64,000 nt of DNA from NCBI GenBank assembly GCA_935421135.1, contig OW285187.1, positions 992,001-1,056,000 on the forward strand, in the 5' to 3' direction. The notes under the pieces are model-generated. The model was not told where the DNA came from, made no database searches, and saw only the letters and a program-made list of their open reading frames with translations. The position numbers were made by a program, and so were the translations under genes. Of this stretch, positions 31,201 to 46,200 are shown in pieces. Position 1 is the stretch's first letter. Every line of letters begins with the position of its first letter. The stretch is from Bugulina stolonifera (Eukaryota > Bryozoa > Gymnolaemata > Cheilostomatida > Bugulidae).

Positions 31201-34200
31201 CAACTCTGTAACAAACACTGATTTAGCCTGCAGTCCACTGTCCAATGACTAATCACTGTCCAATGGCTAATCACTGTCCAAATTTACGAAAACTAATGTG
31301 AATATAAAACTAAGAATCCCTGCAATAGAGTAATTGCAACATTTTTAAATTCAAAAGAGAGTTACAAATATTTCAAATTTTCAAGTTTTCTATTCATCTC
31401 ACTAGAGCTGACCTCACAGAATTCCACAGCAGCGGTATTGTACGTTGTATGTGCTACATATATTCCAGCCAGTCTGTGTACCGGAATGTTACAGTGTGCA
31501 CTTATAATAGCTAGCTTTACTTTAACATATACAGGATGAAAAGAATCAGCAGGAATATGTTCATGAACAGCTTCTGCACCCACATATCTGATAATTGATC
31601 AAATGATTACAATATGAATAATGCGCATGCTGCTGCGGTATGAATTGTAATGCATTGTACAGGATACTCAACTAGTTGGTACTGCTGTTGTAATGGAGTT
31701 TATCCCAATATATAGGTATACATGGTTATACACTTATAATATATTGTAGTGTATAAAATAGGCTCAATCAAGTTATGCTATGGCAGCCTGACAGCTTGTA
31801 GCTAATACAGTACCAGCATATATGGCTATATATTATAGTACTAGATGCTATATTTGAACGCTACATGAGTATGATCAGTAGTGGCAGCTGCTGGCCTGAC
31901 ACAGTCAGATAGTAGGCTGACAGTAGCTGGGGTTCTATTTAGTGCACATGTACTCAGGGTTCCACCTCCCCCCTCTTTGCACTGCCATCACTTGTTAGTC
32001 TATAGCTATAATATTATATATCAATATATTACCTCCCACTACATTGTCTCTCCTGCTGAGAGCACTTGTGGGAAGTTGACAGTTGAAATAATGAGATATC
32101 AGTGATTGTTGACTGGTTGTCATGGATATGCCCTGGTATGACTGATTTCTTGGATATTCCCAATCACTAGGAATCTCCATGTTAATAAAATAGACTACGT
32201 AGAAGCACCTGTTGTCCTACGTCAGCAGTGATGTCAATAGATGAATTGATATGCATTACTCTTGTGCATCATCTGTAACCACAATCATAATCATAAGGTG
32301 GAAATCCCTGCGACTTCTCTATTATGATTAATGACAATAATGTTTCTGCAAACATTTTACTGAGTAAAAGGTCATGGAAAAGTAAACTCCTTCCTTTTGT
32401 AGCACAGAGGACATGTGACTATGAGTAATAAGGAGATCAATGGGAGATAGAGAGGTCGGTATACAGACCTACCCTGTGTACAGACCTGCCCGCTGTGTAG
32501 TATAATATTATACAGTGTACATGGTGCCATGTAGTCTATATGAATAGTGAAGTAACAGGAACATAATAAAAGTAAATTTATTTTGTAATCTTGAAGTTAC
32601 TATCAGATTATAACCACTTAGGCTAAATAGCCTCAGCACCCCCAGGTTATGAAACCCCTTCTCAAGTGCTCACACTAGTCTAATACTAGTTGAACTGATT
32701 TTAAGTTTGCTAAAAGTTTGTCACTAACTAGAACTACCCGTAGGCTATTTTTGAATTCAAGTTTCTTTCCTCGTCAATCGGTTGAGGCTGTGACATCTTA
32801 TGAGATCTACCCTCTTCTGTTGCTCTAGACATCTTAGCAGCGTCTCCAACAGTACATAGTCAGCTCTATATCTATTGGATTGAGTCTGTAATATAGTCTA
32901 AATCTGATAACGATACGACAAAATTCTAGTGTTATGTCAATTTTTGTTTAAAATATTCAATACTTGTTGTTTTATATGTTGTTTGTTTGTTGTTAGTTCT
33001 ACATGGTATATCACAGTGTAGTTAGTAGTTGGTACACCTACAACTACAGATTTAAGTTACTTATACATTCTTGTGTGATAACACCCTCTCTCATCTTTAG
33101 AGAAACACGCTGGGTATATCATTGTATTATCAACTACAACCACATACAGTGTAGTTTAAACTGTGACTATAGCCTCATCAACATCTTATCAAACTGAGGT
33201 TTAAATTCTCTCCTTGACACCTGACACTGAAAGCCTAATAGATATGTATTATATTATGTAATGTAAGAAGTTAGTAAATTATGTAATGCTAGAAGTTATT
33301 ATATTATGTAATATAAGAAGTTATAGTCTATTAGCAAGCTGCTATCTATGTGATGACCTCAGCACTGTTGGAATACTATCAGTCAATGGCATCAGTAGTT
33401 GTCTCCCTCTCTCTCTTTTACCAAGTGTTTAGTGGTGCCACCACTAGTTTGATAATCCAAGTGTAAATCAAGTCTGCAGTTCGTTGCAACAAAACTATAC
33501 GTGTGTAAATGAATATTCCTATTTCGCCATGATGCTATATACATGTACTAGTGCATAATTACGTTGTGTATGTGTAGTTGTGTATGTGTAGTTGTGTATG
33601 TGTAGTTGTGTATGTGTAGTTGTGTATGTGTAGTTATGTATGTGTAGTTGTGCATGTGTAGTTGTGCATGTGTAGTTGTGCATGTGTAGTTGTGCATGTG
33701 CAGTTGTGTATGTGTAGCCGTGTATGTGTAGTCTTGTATGTGTAGTTGTGCATGTGTAGTTGTGCATGTGTAGTTGTGCATGTGTAGTTGTGTATGTGTA
33801 GTTGTGTATGTGTAGTTGTGTATGTGTAGTTGTGTATGTGTAGTTGTGTATGTGTAGTTGTGTATGTGTAGTTGTGTATGTGTAGTTGTGTATGTGTAGT
33901 TGTGTATGTGTAGTTGTGTATGTGTAGTTGTGTTATGCACTTGCACTGTACTGCCTCTTTAATTTCAACAATTTTTTGCAAACTCTTGTAAGCTACCCCT
34001 TGCCCCTGACAAATTCTTTATATTTAACAAGAGGTGGTTGGAATACAGTATTACACTACAGAGCATAGCTCTTGTGGCTTTATTGATTTTTTATGATTGC
34101 TCTATTTTAGCTGTCAGCTTTATTTTAATTTTCTCAAAAATATCTTTTAATTGAAATGGATACAAATTATTATGATATGAAAGCCAATTGTAGAGCTACT

Positions 34201-37200
34201 GCAGTATATTCTAGAAAGAAGTGGCATAATAGAAATATATAAATTTGAACAAATAATTATTATTTAATCAATTAATACTCGACTCTTATAATTAAAGTGG
34301 GATCTGAAGAATATAGCTGACTGCCACGCATGGATAATTATATGCTTCATCTTCTCCCTCCATTAGCCGTAACCATGGCAACACGAGTATCAAAGTTTGA
34401 TTGACATCTTTCAATAGAAACTGATATATTATTATTATTGATCAATTGTGATTAGTACCACTGCGCAGACAGAAGTTCGCTGTATGGTGAGGAAAGATAT
34501 TGGCAGGAATTGACCAATGAGCATGCAGCATCTCTACTATTATGGGAAGTGTGAATCTATTTATCATTTCTTGCATATTGTGATGGGATCATTGTCATTC
34601 ACAACAAGAGCTCAGTGGGGAATTCTGTGTGTATACAGGCTACTGTGTGCTCACAATATAAGTAGAAATCAGTTAGTGGAGTTTCATTCTCTCAGCTACA
34701 CCTTCTCACCTAGTAGCCATGTCTGTAGAAGATCTGACCAGCTGTGTTGATGCTGCCGACACAGGGGCAGCCTCTCTCTATCTTAATATACCAACTCTAG
34801 TTGTCTCTACCAATCACCATTCAATGAGGTACGTTTACTGGTAGTATTGATGCTATATTGTGGCAGCGTCATCATTTGGTAGTAGTAGTGCTGTGTGGTA
34901 TCATGTGGTAGTACTAGTGCTGTGTGGTACCATGAAGTAGCTGGCAGCTGTTTTATGTCTTGAAATGGTATTAACACTATTTTTGTTGATCAATCAGTAG
35001 TAAGTACTTAAGTGATCAAGGGCAAACACATCCCCTAATCTGCAGATTACATGCACTAAAACAATATACAATATATAGGTGACATAGTACCTGCAGTATG
35101 TAAGGTATGACCTATATTCGCTATTATACACTTCATTTTCTCATGTTATATCCATGTACTGATGATGCCAACAGAGCCCCTAACATGTACGTCTAAAGAC
35201 TTACTGCTCTCTCTCTGCGGTACACATCTACACGTGTCTAGCAGCAGGTTATATGTCAATACAGAGTAAACAGTTTAAAAATAAAGTAACAGGTATATCT
35301 TGAGATGTAGAGATAAGAAGTAGTTCTATATTGCAATATTTTAATTAAGCTAATGCGTAATATTTGTATAATGTTATAACATGAACAGAGTAGTACAGTG
35401 TTATATGTCAGCAGCCCTTGCTCCTTAGCTATCACTCTTCTACTGTTCACCGTGAGACTCGGGCTATACATTTCGATTCTAGAGTTACTTGTACTCATAC
35501 TGCACAGCTACGTGCCCGAGTACACGGAGTCAATAGTTTGTGGCAGGCACTGAGCTCTCAAGCAGTCAATAGTTTGTGGCAGGCACTGAGCTCTACAATG
35601 ATTCAACCGTGTGATAGAATCCAACCGGAGTCGTTTAAATTGTCGGTTAACCCGACGATATATCTTCGAGCAAGACTATCGTGGCCATCGTCTGCGCCGT
35701 TATCAACTTCCTACCCGCGGCCTTTTCACCATCGACACAAGTCACTGCAGTAAGTTGATTGGTTAATGGTCCCTCCCCAGACTATACCAATGTATATGGG
35801 GAGATTATCATTTACTACACACCCAGCTGTTGATTCATGTTTTTTTAGATTTTCTTAACAAAATGTTTATTCACTGGCATATTCTAAACAGAATGAATGT
35901 GAGAATGAAGGATTGAGTTGAAGTGTTGCTGTGCACTGTTACATCACTGTGCACTGTTACATCACTGTGCACTGTTACATCACTGTGTACTGTTGCATCA
36001 CTGTGTACTATTTGAAGCTTTATGCATGGGGCTACAGTAACTGTATTCAAACCATAGCATAAAGAAATATTGTAAAGCTCTAGTAAAGTACTGCATGCAT
36101 ACTCATGCTCCATTATTATATAGATTACAACACCTCACAACTCATCTTACATACATGTACAATACATTAGCTTATTATTGTTATTGTTTGAACGCTAAAC
36201 TTACTATCATATACAATGTAGATTGATCACTGCCATTGTGTGTTAAGTTATGCTCACTAGGTATTGTCAAGTATGAAAGTAGTAGATACACATACTACCA
36301 GCTGCTCATGCCTTCTTTCATCAAACTAACTTACACACTACATGTACTTACTGTACAAGACATACACTGTAGATAGGAGACGTACACAATGTCAATACTA
36401 CACTTTATATGTGCACAGAATGTATATATGCCTATAAGCTACCTGGTGTAATCTACATCATATACAGGCCTCCATGTGAATACTGTATTATAAAGCAATA
36501 GGCACCTAGTAGACTAAACCTATAATACATGTAGTATACATAATGTATGTGTGTCATTCCTTTGTATAACTTGAGCAATTATGAACTATTGCTGCAATTT
36601 TGAAAGGCTATAAAATTCCATCTGACAGTGGAATAATCATTTAATGCAAGTATGTAATTATGTTACAAGCATAAAGAGATATTTCACTTTCTGACTTGTA
36701 TTAGCAGGTGCTAGATCCTGATTTTATTCATTACATAATACCCTGACATCACACTGACATTTCCTGCCAATGCTTTACCAGTGTCCACCCTGTTTGGTAA
36801 TTTTTTGTTACATTCATTCACATGTAATAGCTTAAAAGCTCTGGAAAATAGATATAAAACCAGGAAAATCCCATCCCATGGTATATCTGGAATATTACTG
36901 TTGTATTGTCTGTTATATCTGAATTCTGCAGCATTTAAACTCTCTTTAGTTCATCTCTGTGTTAATCATTATTTATTACTTATGGTTTACTGGTGAAGGT
37001 TGTGCAGAGCTATGAGACTACTAACCATATAGACTTTCCTGAAATTACTAAATTAGCATAATTCTAGATTTTGAACAATGAATTTTAATGCAAACTATTC
37101 AACAATAAGTTTAAAATCATTTCTGTAAACAGTGAAACTTTGAGCTAGAAAAACATGGTTGGATTTATCAAACTACAGCCGCACAGGCCCACCGAGGTTT

Positions 37201-40200
37201 CAGAACCAGATAAGAGGTTTGCAATGGTTACTGCATTTGCATAAAGAATATACTCTCACTAGCAGCGCTGCCTGTAGTGTCACTATATGCATACAGCGCT
37301 GCCTGTAGCGTCACTATATGCATACAGCGCTGCCTGTAGCGTTACTATATGCATACAGCGCTGCCTGTAGCGTCACTATATGCACACACAGTGCTGCCAG
37401 ACTAGCAATGTATAACTACTCATCTCTTATCTCCCCTTTACTGATGTTGTACTAAGGTTTTACTGCCCATGTAATGTACAGCCAATGCTACTCAGTACAC
37501 ACATGTATTTACACTCACTCAGCCCTACTACTTTTTACTCCAGCATCAATATCATTGCTGCAACTATTTACTAATAAGTTTCTCAGAACTAATTAGGAAT
37601 TGATTATGTGGCATCTCCCTCAGGCATTCCCCTTTGAGATTGAAATTTAAATTTAATTTGGGGCTATTTACTGCTCTGGGTAATTATTCAGTAACTAATT
37701 GAAAGTCAGCCATTAGTTTCGTTAGGAAATAAAACTAAAATTCAAAGGAAATGATTTAGCTTATGTTCCTTGGGGTTCTTATACACTCAAGATAGGCTGA
37801 GTTCCATGCTATAAGCATGGCGCGAAATATAGGGGGATATCCTGGCAGCCCTAAGATTTAAACTGCTTTACAGAATTAACAACATTTTTATATTTTGGAG
37901 CAATTTTAATCTTGCAGATGTTCCAAATTTTGTTCATGTACTTCATGACAAATTCTTTTTATAAGTAATTCAGAATTAGATTTATAGTTCTGGTATATTA
38001 GCGCTGCCAGTGTCTACTGACCAATAGCTGTTGCACATGTACCTGGTGTTTAGTATATATCAGTTTCTGCTATTATGTAATGTGAAGCTATGATACCCCA
38101 ATTTTAATTAATTAGATACAGGTTAATTGCTACAATATAGCAGTCAGCATCACATCAAATTGATTATTTTGAAAAGCTCATAGTTATAATACATACCTAA
38201 GCCATTTAGAGAGTAATACACAGTGCTATGTTCTATCACAGAAAGAGAGGTATTAAATAGTACATGATATGTAATCTACCTACACGTATATACATGTAGC
38301 ATAATATATAAGTATTAGCGTTAATGTACAGCTCTAGTAAACTACATGTATTAATATTCCTGATATAAAATAATTGATTTATATGTACATTGTGTGTACC
38401 TGTATGTAAAACATACGCCTACATGTATTATGATATTATATAAATATAACACTTTGCAGTATGTGTGGAGTAGCAAATCCCTACTCGTATGTCTTCTATG
38501 TAGAATTGCATCAATTTTACTTTGTATGAAACAATGAAGCTACTTTGATTTGTCCTCTCATGTTATAGCCTTTTTCTTGGAGTTATCTTCTGTATATTTA
38601 ATCATAGAGAAGAAAACTCCAATAAAATAAATTAATTTTGTATATTTACATGTACAGTCATGTTTACAGCTTTGATGGGGATGACAGAGCGTATGCAGAT
38701 GGTGTTAGCCCAGTTTCCAGCCTCTATCTCAGTAACATGGGACAAAGGAGGGAGTCTTTCCTCTATCGATCTGATAGCGAATATGATTTGTCTACTAAGT
38801 CTATATCCAGGCACTCGTCCCTAGCCAGCGACAGCATGTGAGTAGAGCATGACATAATACTAGGAATACTTAGGCCTTTCATTAACAAAGCTGACAGCGA
38901 TGGTTGTCATTATTCTCTGTACTGCCTGATCTCTTCTCTATATCCATGCCAGTATAGTTGTGAGTGTAGCGGTTTAGTTGCAGATGTAGATGGATTTAAA
39001 ACATGAACAGGTATCCAGTGACTTTCCTTCAGTGTAATCAACGTTCATTATGACTCATAACTTAGTGAGATTTTCGTATTATCTGAATCAATGTCAATTC
39101 ACTCCATACAACACAGCGCTATGCTTCCAGCACTGATTTTACAGACACAATCTAGTGAAACGTAGCAATAGGTCAATAGTGTAGTGGAGTTGTCATCCCT
39201 CTCTAGAGTAAATCTAACAAGTAGGATAACTCCCAACTGGTCACATCTCCCTGCAGTAGATGAATTTTGGAAGATATTTTTCTCTACACACTCACAAGCA
39301 GCATATAGCCTGGGTTCCCTGCTACATGGGCACATAGCTAGCATATCATTTTATCAAAACCCTAAGACTATGCTCTTGACTAATTATTATAATATTATTA
39401 TAATAGTTAGGGCCTACTTATAAGTTTTCCCATCTGTGCATACATTTATGTGATTAGGTAGTTAGGAAGTGGCCTCTTTATTGTTTTGCTAGTTGGGCGC
39501 GGTTTATGTTATTAGTCAGACGCCCATCTTTGTCTCACATGTTGAATGATACCTGATTATATTTTGGTGTGTATTCAGAGACCCAAGTCTATTGTCCAAA
39601 CTACAGAAAGCCAGTCAGCACAGTGCTGGCCCTTTACCTAGGTACGTCTCCTATATATCTCTAAGCTCAGTGTAGGTCACATGGTCCATATGCAGCCAGT
39701 CGACTAACAGCTGACCACCGGTCAACTGCTCAGCAACTAGCCACATGCTCATTATCATCACTTGTACTTTGGTGAGAGACTGTTTTGTGCACCCTCTGGT
39801 GCCGGACACACTGTTTCCAGTGTCTGTACCAGAGGGAACAGAACGATATCACTGTCTAATGACCACTGTCTACTGACCACTGGCCGGCACATTGGGGTCA
39901 CTGACGTCGCTACTCCAAGCATGTCTGTGGCAGTTTCTGCTGGTAAATGAACTGACTGCATATGGATCATAGCCTCAGTTCTATCTACTCACACACTTAC
40001 AAACCTGCCTGCCTGTCAGCCTGCCTGTCAGTCTGCCCACCCGCCTCTCATACATCTATGTGTATGCATAGTATAAGCTGCCACCGCTCAAACCCAACAG
40101 CATTGAATGTCCACCTGCCGTTGTTTATGCTCACCTGCTAATATATTTAAGCTTCATTGTTAGAAGTATCCCAGTCTAACCTGTTGGACCCATAGGCTAA

Positions 40201-43200
40201 GGTATTAGGCCTACCACAGGAACTCAAATCATGAAAATGTCCTGCAGACAACCACTGCAGATAACCTCTGCAGACAACCACTGTAGACAACCACTGCAGA
40301 TAATCACTGCAGATAATTACTGCCATCTCATTCTAAACATGCAACTAGTCTTGTCCCCTCCCATAGCAACAAGAACTAGTCCAAGGCTTGACTGACTGCA
40401 GGCAAAATCTCTTGAGTGTTATAATAATCTCTCATTATTTACCTATGCTTTTATACAACCTGCTATTTATTTTTATTTCAAACTGTTAGCTTCACTTTTT
40501 AACTGAATCAGTTGTTTTATGCACAGATAACATTGTAATTAATACTAAACTAGTGGCAGATACTCGGTACATACTGTATGTTGTATGTCACATAATACTA
40601 TACTATACTATCACACCTCATCAACATCTAAAGCTTTAGTTAGAGTTGTCCTCTCTTTGCAAACCTAACAGTATTGTTGAACTTAGAATATCGACTAAAG
40701 TGTAACAGTTTTCTTAGACATTTATTTTGTTATCCGAGGCAGCACATGCAATAATCTACTAGCTACTAGCTATTAGCCTTATTAGTAGAATATTACACTG
40801 TACTTCGAATATATACATGTCTAGACTACAGCTTATTCGGGGCTAATCCATGTATTTTAGTTCAGCTCTACCACGCAGGTAAAAATTTTACATTGTGTAA
40901 ACCTACCTACGGATACGATGTGTTTCCAGTCTATACCTTAACCCACTGATCCTGTCTATTGTCATACATGTACATAATAGCCATTTAAAATGTATGCTTT
41001 CTATGTTTTTCTATGCTAGATGTGTGGGACTCCAACTACATGTACTATAGTACAAAATTTAATAGTATTACATACATAATACATGTACTACATGTGCTAG
41101 AAGCTGTATTACAGACATAATACTACATGTGCTAGAGGCTGTATTACAGACATAATACTACATGTGCTAGAAGCTGTATTACAGACATAATACTACATGT
41201 GCTAGAAGCTGTATTACAGACATGATCAATTACAAATAGTTATCATTTATTGTTATCTGCCTATCTATTATACACCAGGAAATAACAGTTTGTACATTGG
41301 AATTGTCCACTCTTACCAAAGCATTTTAAGGGAACACAACTCCTTAACTGTGTGCTAATTTGACTAATAACAATATTACAGGTAGTACTAGTGGAAGACA
41401 GTCCCTTAGTCTGCAATGGTTCACTTATTTGAAGAATATAGGTTAGGTGATATCTGCAGCAGATATGTGTTGGGTAATATCTGCAGCAGATATGTGTTGG
41501 GTGATATCTGCAGCAGTCACGTCTTAAGGAGAGATTTGCAGACACTGAGGCGCAAATTATTGCTGTATTTCAGTCAGTCTGCCACATAAAAATTAATCTC
41601 CATATAAACCGACAAAAACGAGAGTTTGACATACTTTACACGTAATATACACGGTAATATACATGGTAATATACACGGTAATATACACGGTAATATACAT
41701 GGTAATATACATGTAAATGCGTATGGTAGACATACCACACATTTCTTGCTAGAGAGTCTAGACTTTTACCCTGCTAATAGCAAAAACTGTATAATATACA
41801 CATTAAATCATGAACTCACATAATATAAAAGTGGCTCTTTAGATCTTCCAGGTGGAGAAGTGAATCTGTAAAACCATAGCTCTGGTTCTTCAAATGTATT
41901 AAGGTAGCCAGAGTTTCACACCTTCTGAAGATGTGAGTGGGCCTGCCATTAGTAGGATGTAACGGGTAGATACTTATCCAATGTTTTAAAAGGCCTAGAA
42001 CTTAGGCTACATGCTAATACATGCTAATATATAGAATGAATATTAGATTTAATAACTTAATAACGCACTGGCAATAATGTGGTATGTGCATAGCACTGTA
42101 TGTATAGGCACTGAAATCAGCCAATAGCTGACAACAATAAGAGCGTACACAAACAGTGTAGAAGAGAGAGTGAATGGGCCATGTTGGATAGACTATTGAT
42201 TGAAATACTGTATAATTACACTATGGCTTAGTGCATATGAATAATGAGCTGATGACGTAGGTAATATTACTATAGTAAATGCTCAAGCTGTAGCTGACAT
42301 AGGTTTAGTGTTGAATCTCCACTAGTACCCCCACATCGCTGCTACACAGAAGAGTGTTTAGTAGGTGACTACAGCGCATGGGTTAGCATGACATGACATC
42401 ACTAAGTATACAAGAGATTAGTTACAGTTGAGTCAGGTCAGGAGTGAGACTAAGTATACACACATGAGGACCGGTTAGCTGCTAATGGCTGCCGCTGCCA
42501 CATTGCATCTGCATTCTCTGTTGCACCACAAACCGTATCATCAGCAGACAGACAGAACTAATTTTGGATTTAAATCAAAAGAATATCCCCTTGAAATGGA
42601 GTCAACTGAGCAGAGGGGTGTGAAGAGACCTGCTACACCAGTCAAACCTGCCCACCGCTGTTCCTTTCTAAATACTCACAATCCCGATAATGAATACGAT
42701 CATAACATACAGAGCTTCTTAGGGTAAGTGTGTTTAAATGAAGGTACACAAGCTACGGATGGTCGAATAGCCTGTGATGGCAAACTATAACAAAGCAGAC
42801 GTGGGAAGCCATATTTTGCAACATTGTGTCGGAAAACCACATAGGAAAATATTATTAGTATATTTAACTTGATTACCATTGGTATCAAAAGAAAGAGTCT
42901 CTTGGTTGTATGGCTGTGGGTTCAAGGACATGAATATCAAACACGCAGCTATATGATATATCAAACCATAGCCTGAGCTCTAATTCTAGTTGTATACCAT
43001 CGGTTGGGGTGTTTATAGACATGCACTCAACATGGATACATGTATGTCTATGGCGGTGACTCTCGTAAAGTAGTAGGTTATTGTTTTCCATTTATTCAAT
43101 TTTTTTTGCACACTTCATACTGAACGTTGTTCCCGCAGCCTGCCGTTGTCATTGCATGCTGTAGTACAGTTACTGGATTACTATTAGACATGACTGGGTA

Positions 43201-46200
43201 CAATAGTGCAGTACGTAGGGACAGGGCCGAGTTACCACCAACTGATGCAGCAGTTATATACTGCTGCTCAGCCTCCACATTCAATACACACGTGTACAGA
43301 TAGATTTTCTGGTACGTGCTCAATGCAAACCATGTACACTATAATAATATATACACACACATGTAGTGCACATGCAATGCTAGACCTATTAAATTGATTG
43401 TACAGCTATAGTATTTAACCTACTAGAGAAAATTTAAACAGCAAAAAACACAAATTTTCTGAGCTTTCAAAAAATTTGTATTTTGCTTGTTAGAAACATG
43501 TATGTTAAGTTACAGCGTTTAAAGCCTACGTAATACCGTAAACCAGTCAGCAAACTGTTCACAGCTGCCACCTTCAACTCCTATTTGTTGCTTGCTTTAA
43601 TATTATTAGAACTAAACCTTATAATTCTCCTTAACGAGTTCTCACAGCTGTGTACTTCGATATTTGTAATATTTCCAGATTATTTATATTCACACACCAT
43701 TCCAATCCTAATGTAGTTTTATTTACCTGGTTTTCCTGTGTTTTCTGTGTCAGTCACTTGATCGGGTGACAGGAATAGGAAGCTGGAAGTGGTGTGCTGC
43801 ATGCGATTGGCTAGAGGTTACACTCTGAGCCTGGAATGCATCACTCACTACTCGGCTATTATCCTCTCTTGGTAACAAGTAAATTGGTACAGTGTATTGA
43901 TACTACGTACTACCTTGTAGAGGTAACCAATGTAGTTTATATTTTATTAGACACGAAGATGTGATAGTGACTCCGTTTGCTCAGATCCTTCAGACGCTAA
44001 GGACTGTGAGGTCAAACTTCATATACATTACTAAAGTATCCAACCCCAAGTAAGTACATATACATTACTACAGTATCCAACCCCATGTAAGTACATATAC
44101 ATTACTAAAGTATCTAACCCCAAGTAAGTACATATACATTACTAAAGTATCTAACCCCAAGTAAGTACATATATATTACTAATGTATTCAACTCCAAGTA
44201 AGTGCATGCGTAGTTGGCATCAACACTTTCATCAGGTAAATGCATGCATTGATGTCTCCAATCCAAAGTATTGATGTTATTGTTGAATTATTGTCTACGG
44301 TGAATTAAAGATTTCTAGTTATATCCTACATGTACATGTAGGCTACATACATGTACATCTCGAAGTCTCGTCTCTTTTGTTGTATCCCTTCTGCCGATTA
44401 CTTACATTGTACATGGCTAGCTGTTCTGTAGGATTCTGTGTAGCCTACAAAGCCTATTATATCTTGCAGAATGAGAAGGGGGTCTTCATGCACGCCCCAA
44501 CAGACTGCTTCCAATAACAACTTTAAGCATTCTGGGCCAAGTAAGTTTTGTTCAAACATCACTACTCTCCTTACATTATGGTAACTATATTATTTATATT
44601 CTCTGTATAGTTCTAGTATTATTATTATATTTTTGAAATTATTGAGTTTATGTTGTTAATGTGACATCATCACTATAGATGAATCCTAGACAGGAAAACC
44701 GCCCTGTCAGCATAAGAGTCTAAACGTGCTGCTGCAATGTGTACATAGCGGTGTTAGCAAACCCCAACACAAATTTATTCTGTATTGTTAGATTTTAATT
44801 CAACAAAAGGGTAGATTTAAGAAAGCATAGTTTACGAGCATTATTAGGAAAACCCATCTGCTATTGACGTAATAGCTCCTAGTAACAATGCCACCAGTTA
44901 CTAAGTGATGAGAGAGGGGCTAGACTAAGATCTTACTAATAGAATGTGGCATAGGAAAGTCGGTGTGACGTAGGCAGCCCACTTCAACTAGCTAATTGGA
45001 TTCCCATGGGTGCCTAGGCGAATCTTACCAGCAGTGCTTACTATGTTAGAATAGGGTGGATAATTCAATATTCCATTTTATATTTAATTATTTTACTAGA
45101 TAATACAGGCTAATGCACATCATTTGCATAACTTAACCGCTAATTACCCTCTTTCTCGTTAGTCAGAGTAAATAATTAGAGCGGTGGCATGCTGACTTGT
45201 GTTATGTTCTACTGCTGCCACTGCAGTCATTATTCTGGCAGGTCTGTTCAGTGCAGCCACAGACTCATCTGCTGATAGAATATTACTAATACATGTACAT
45301 ACACACATATAGCACATACATACACACATAGCACATACATACACACATATAGCACATACATACACACATATAGCACATGCATACACACATATAGCACATA
45401 CATGTACACATACATACATACACACATATAGCACATGCATACACACATATAGCACATACATGTACACATACATACATACATACATACAGCACATACATAG
45501 GATAGTACTATTATAACACCAAAGTGATAGTTCAATCAAGGGTTGTTGAGCTCTACCAGAAATCAATAATTAACTTGCTAGACCGATTATTTTCCACGTG
45601 GGTTTACAAATAAAAATATAATGATTATAGCAACATTATCAAGAGTTAAATTTATTTATAGTGCGAGAATTCTTATAATTTGATGTTGGTATTTCTTTAA
45701 AAGTAATCTCCACCATGCAGTTATGTTAGGTCCTATGAATGAGCTATCCCAGAGGTGGACACTATGGTCATGCGGTATGTTGAGCTATTCCACGGGTGGA
45801 CACTATGGTCATGTGGTTTATTGAGCTATCCCAGAGGTGGACATGTGGTCATGTGGTTTATTGCTTTCAGTAGTAGATGAGGAAAGTCAGAAGATGGCAA
45901 GGGACACCCTGGAAGAACTGGACTGGTGCTTAGACCAGCTGGAGACGATGCATACACATAGATCTGTGGGCGACCTCGCCTCTACCAAGGTATGCCTTAC
46001 TTGTAATAGTACTACAATAATCCATTTAGTTCCATATAATACACCACTGATCGCGTGTCGTGTCCATAAATAAACATGTTTAAAAATGTTCAGAACGTTT
46101 GAATGTTCTAAATTGATACTATTATCAATGTGGCAACGAAATTTACTGTTTTTAAAGCTGTGTAAGTTTTCAAATGTATGTAAATATGATTGTATACATA

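Larger units (their letters stand above)
26355..34718 (+). other. PDE4 intron between first exons C and D
   Basis: The 8.4-kb intron holds a 33-bp doublet near 26637-26700, a three-copy 25-bp repeat near 28580-28660, the 45-bp (28918-29390), 20-bp (29458-29630) and 14-bp (33563-33933) arrays, and a hairpin at 30519-30566. A minus-strand open frame lies at 31362-31583. No exon of PDE4 recognised. Confidence 0.6.

Noticed and set aside
39762..39950. Open frame with coding-like composition between the cassette exon and exon F
   Set aside because: It has no in-frame ATG until near its end, and its donor-like GTAAATG would leave phase 1, so it cannot join the next PDE4 exon.
43190..43315. A seventh PDE4 first exon (ATG at 43190 with a donor-like TCTG|GTACGT near 43311)
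   Set aside because: The frame from this ATG hits TAG before the donor. The other open frame leaves phase 1, which does not match the phase-2 acceptor at 43951.
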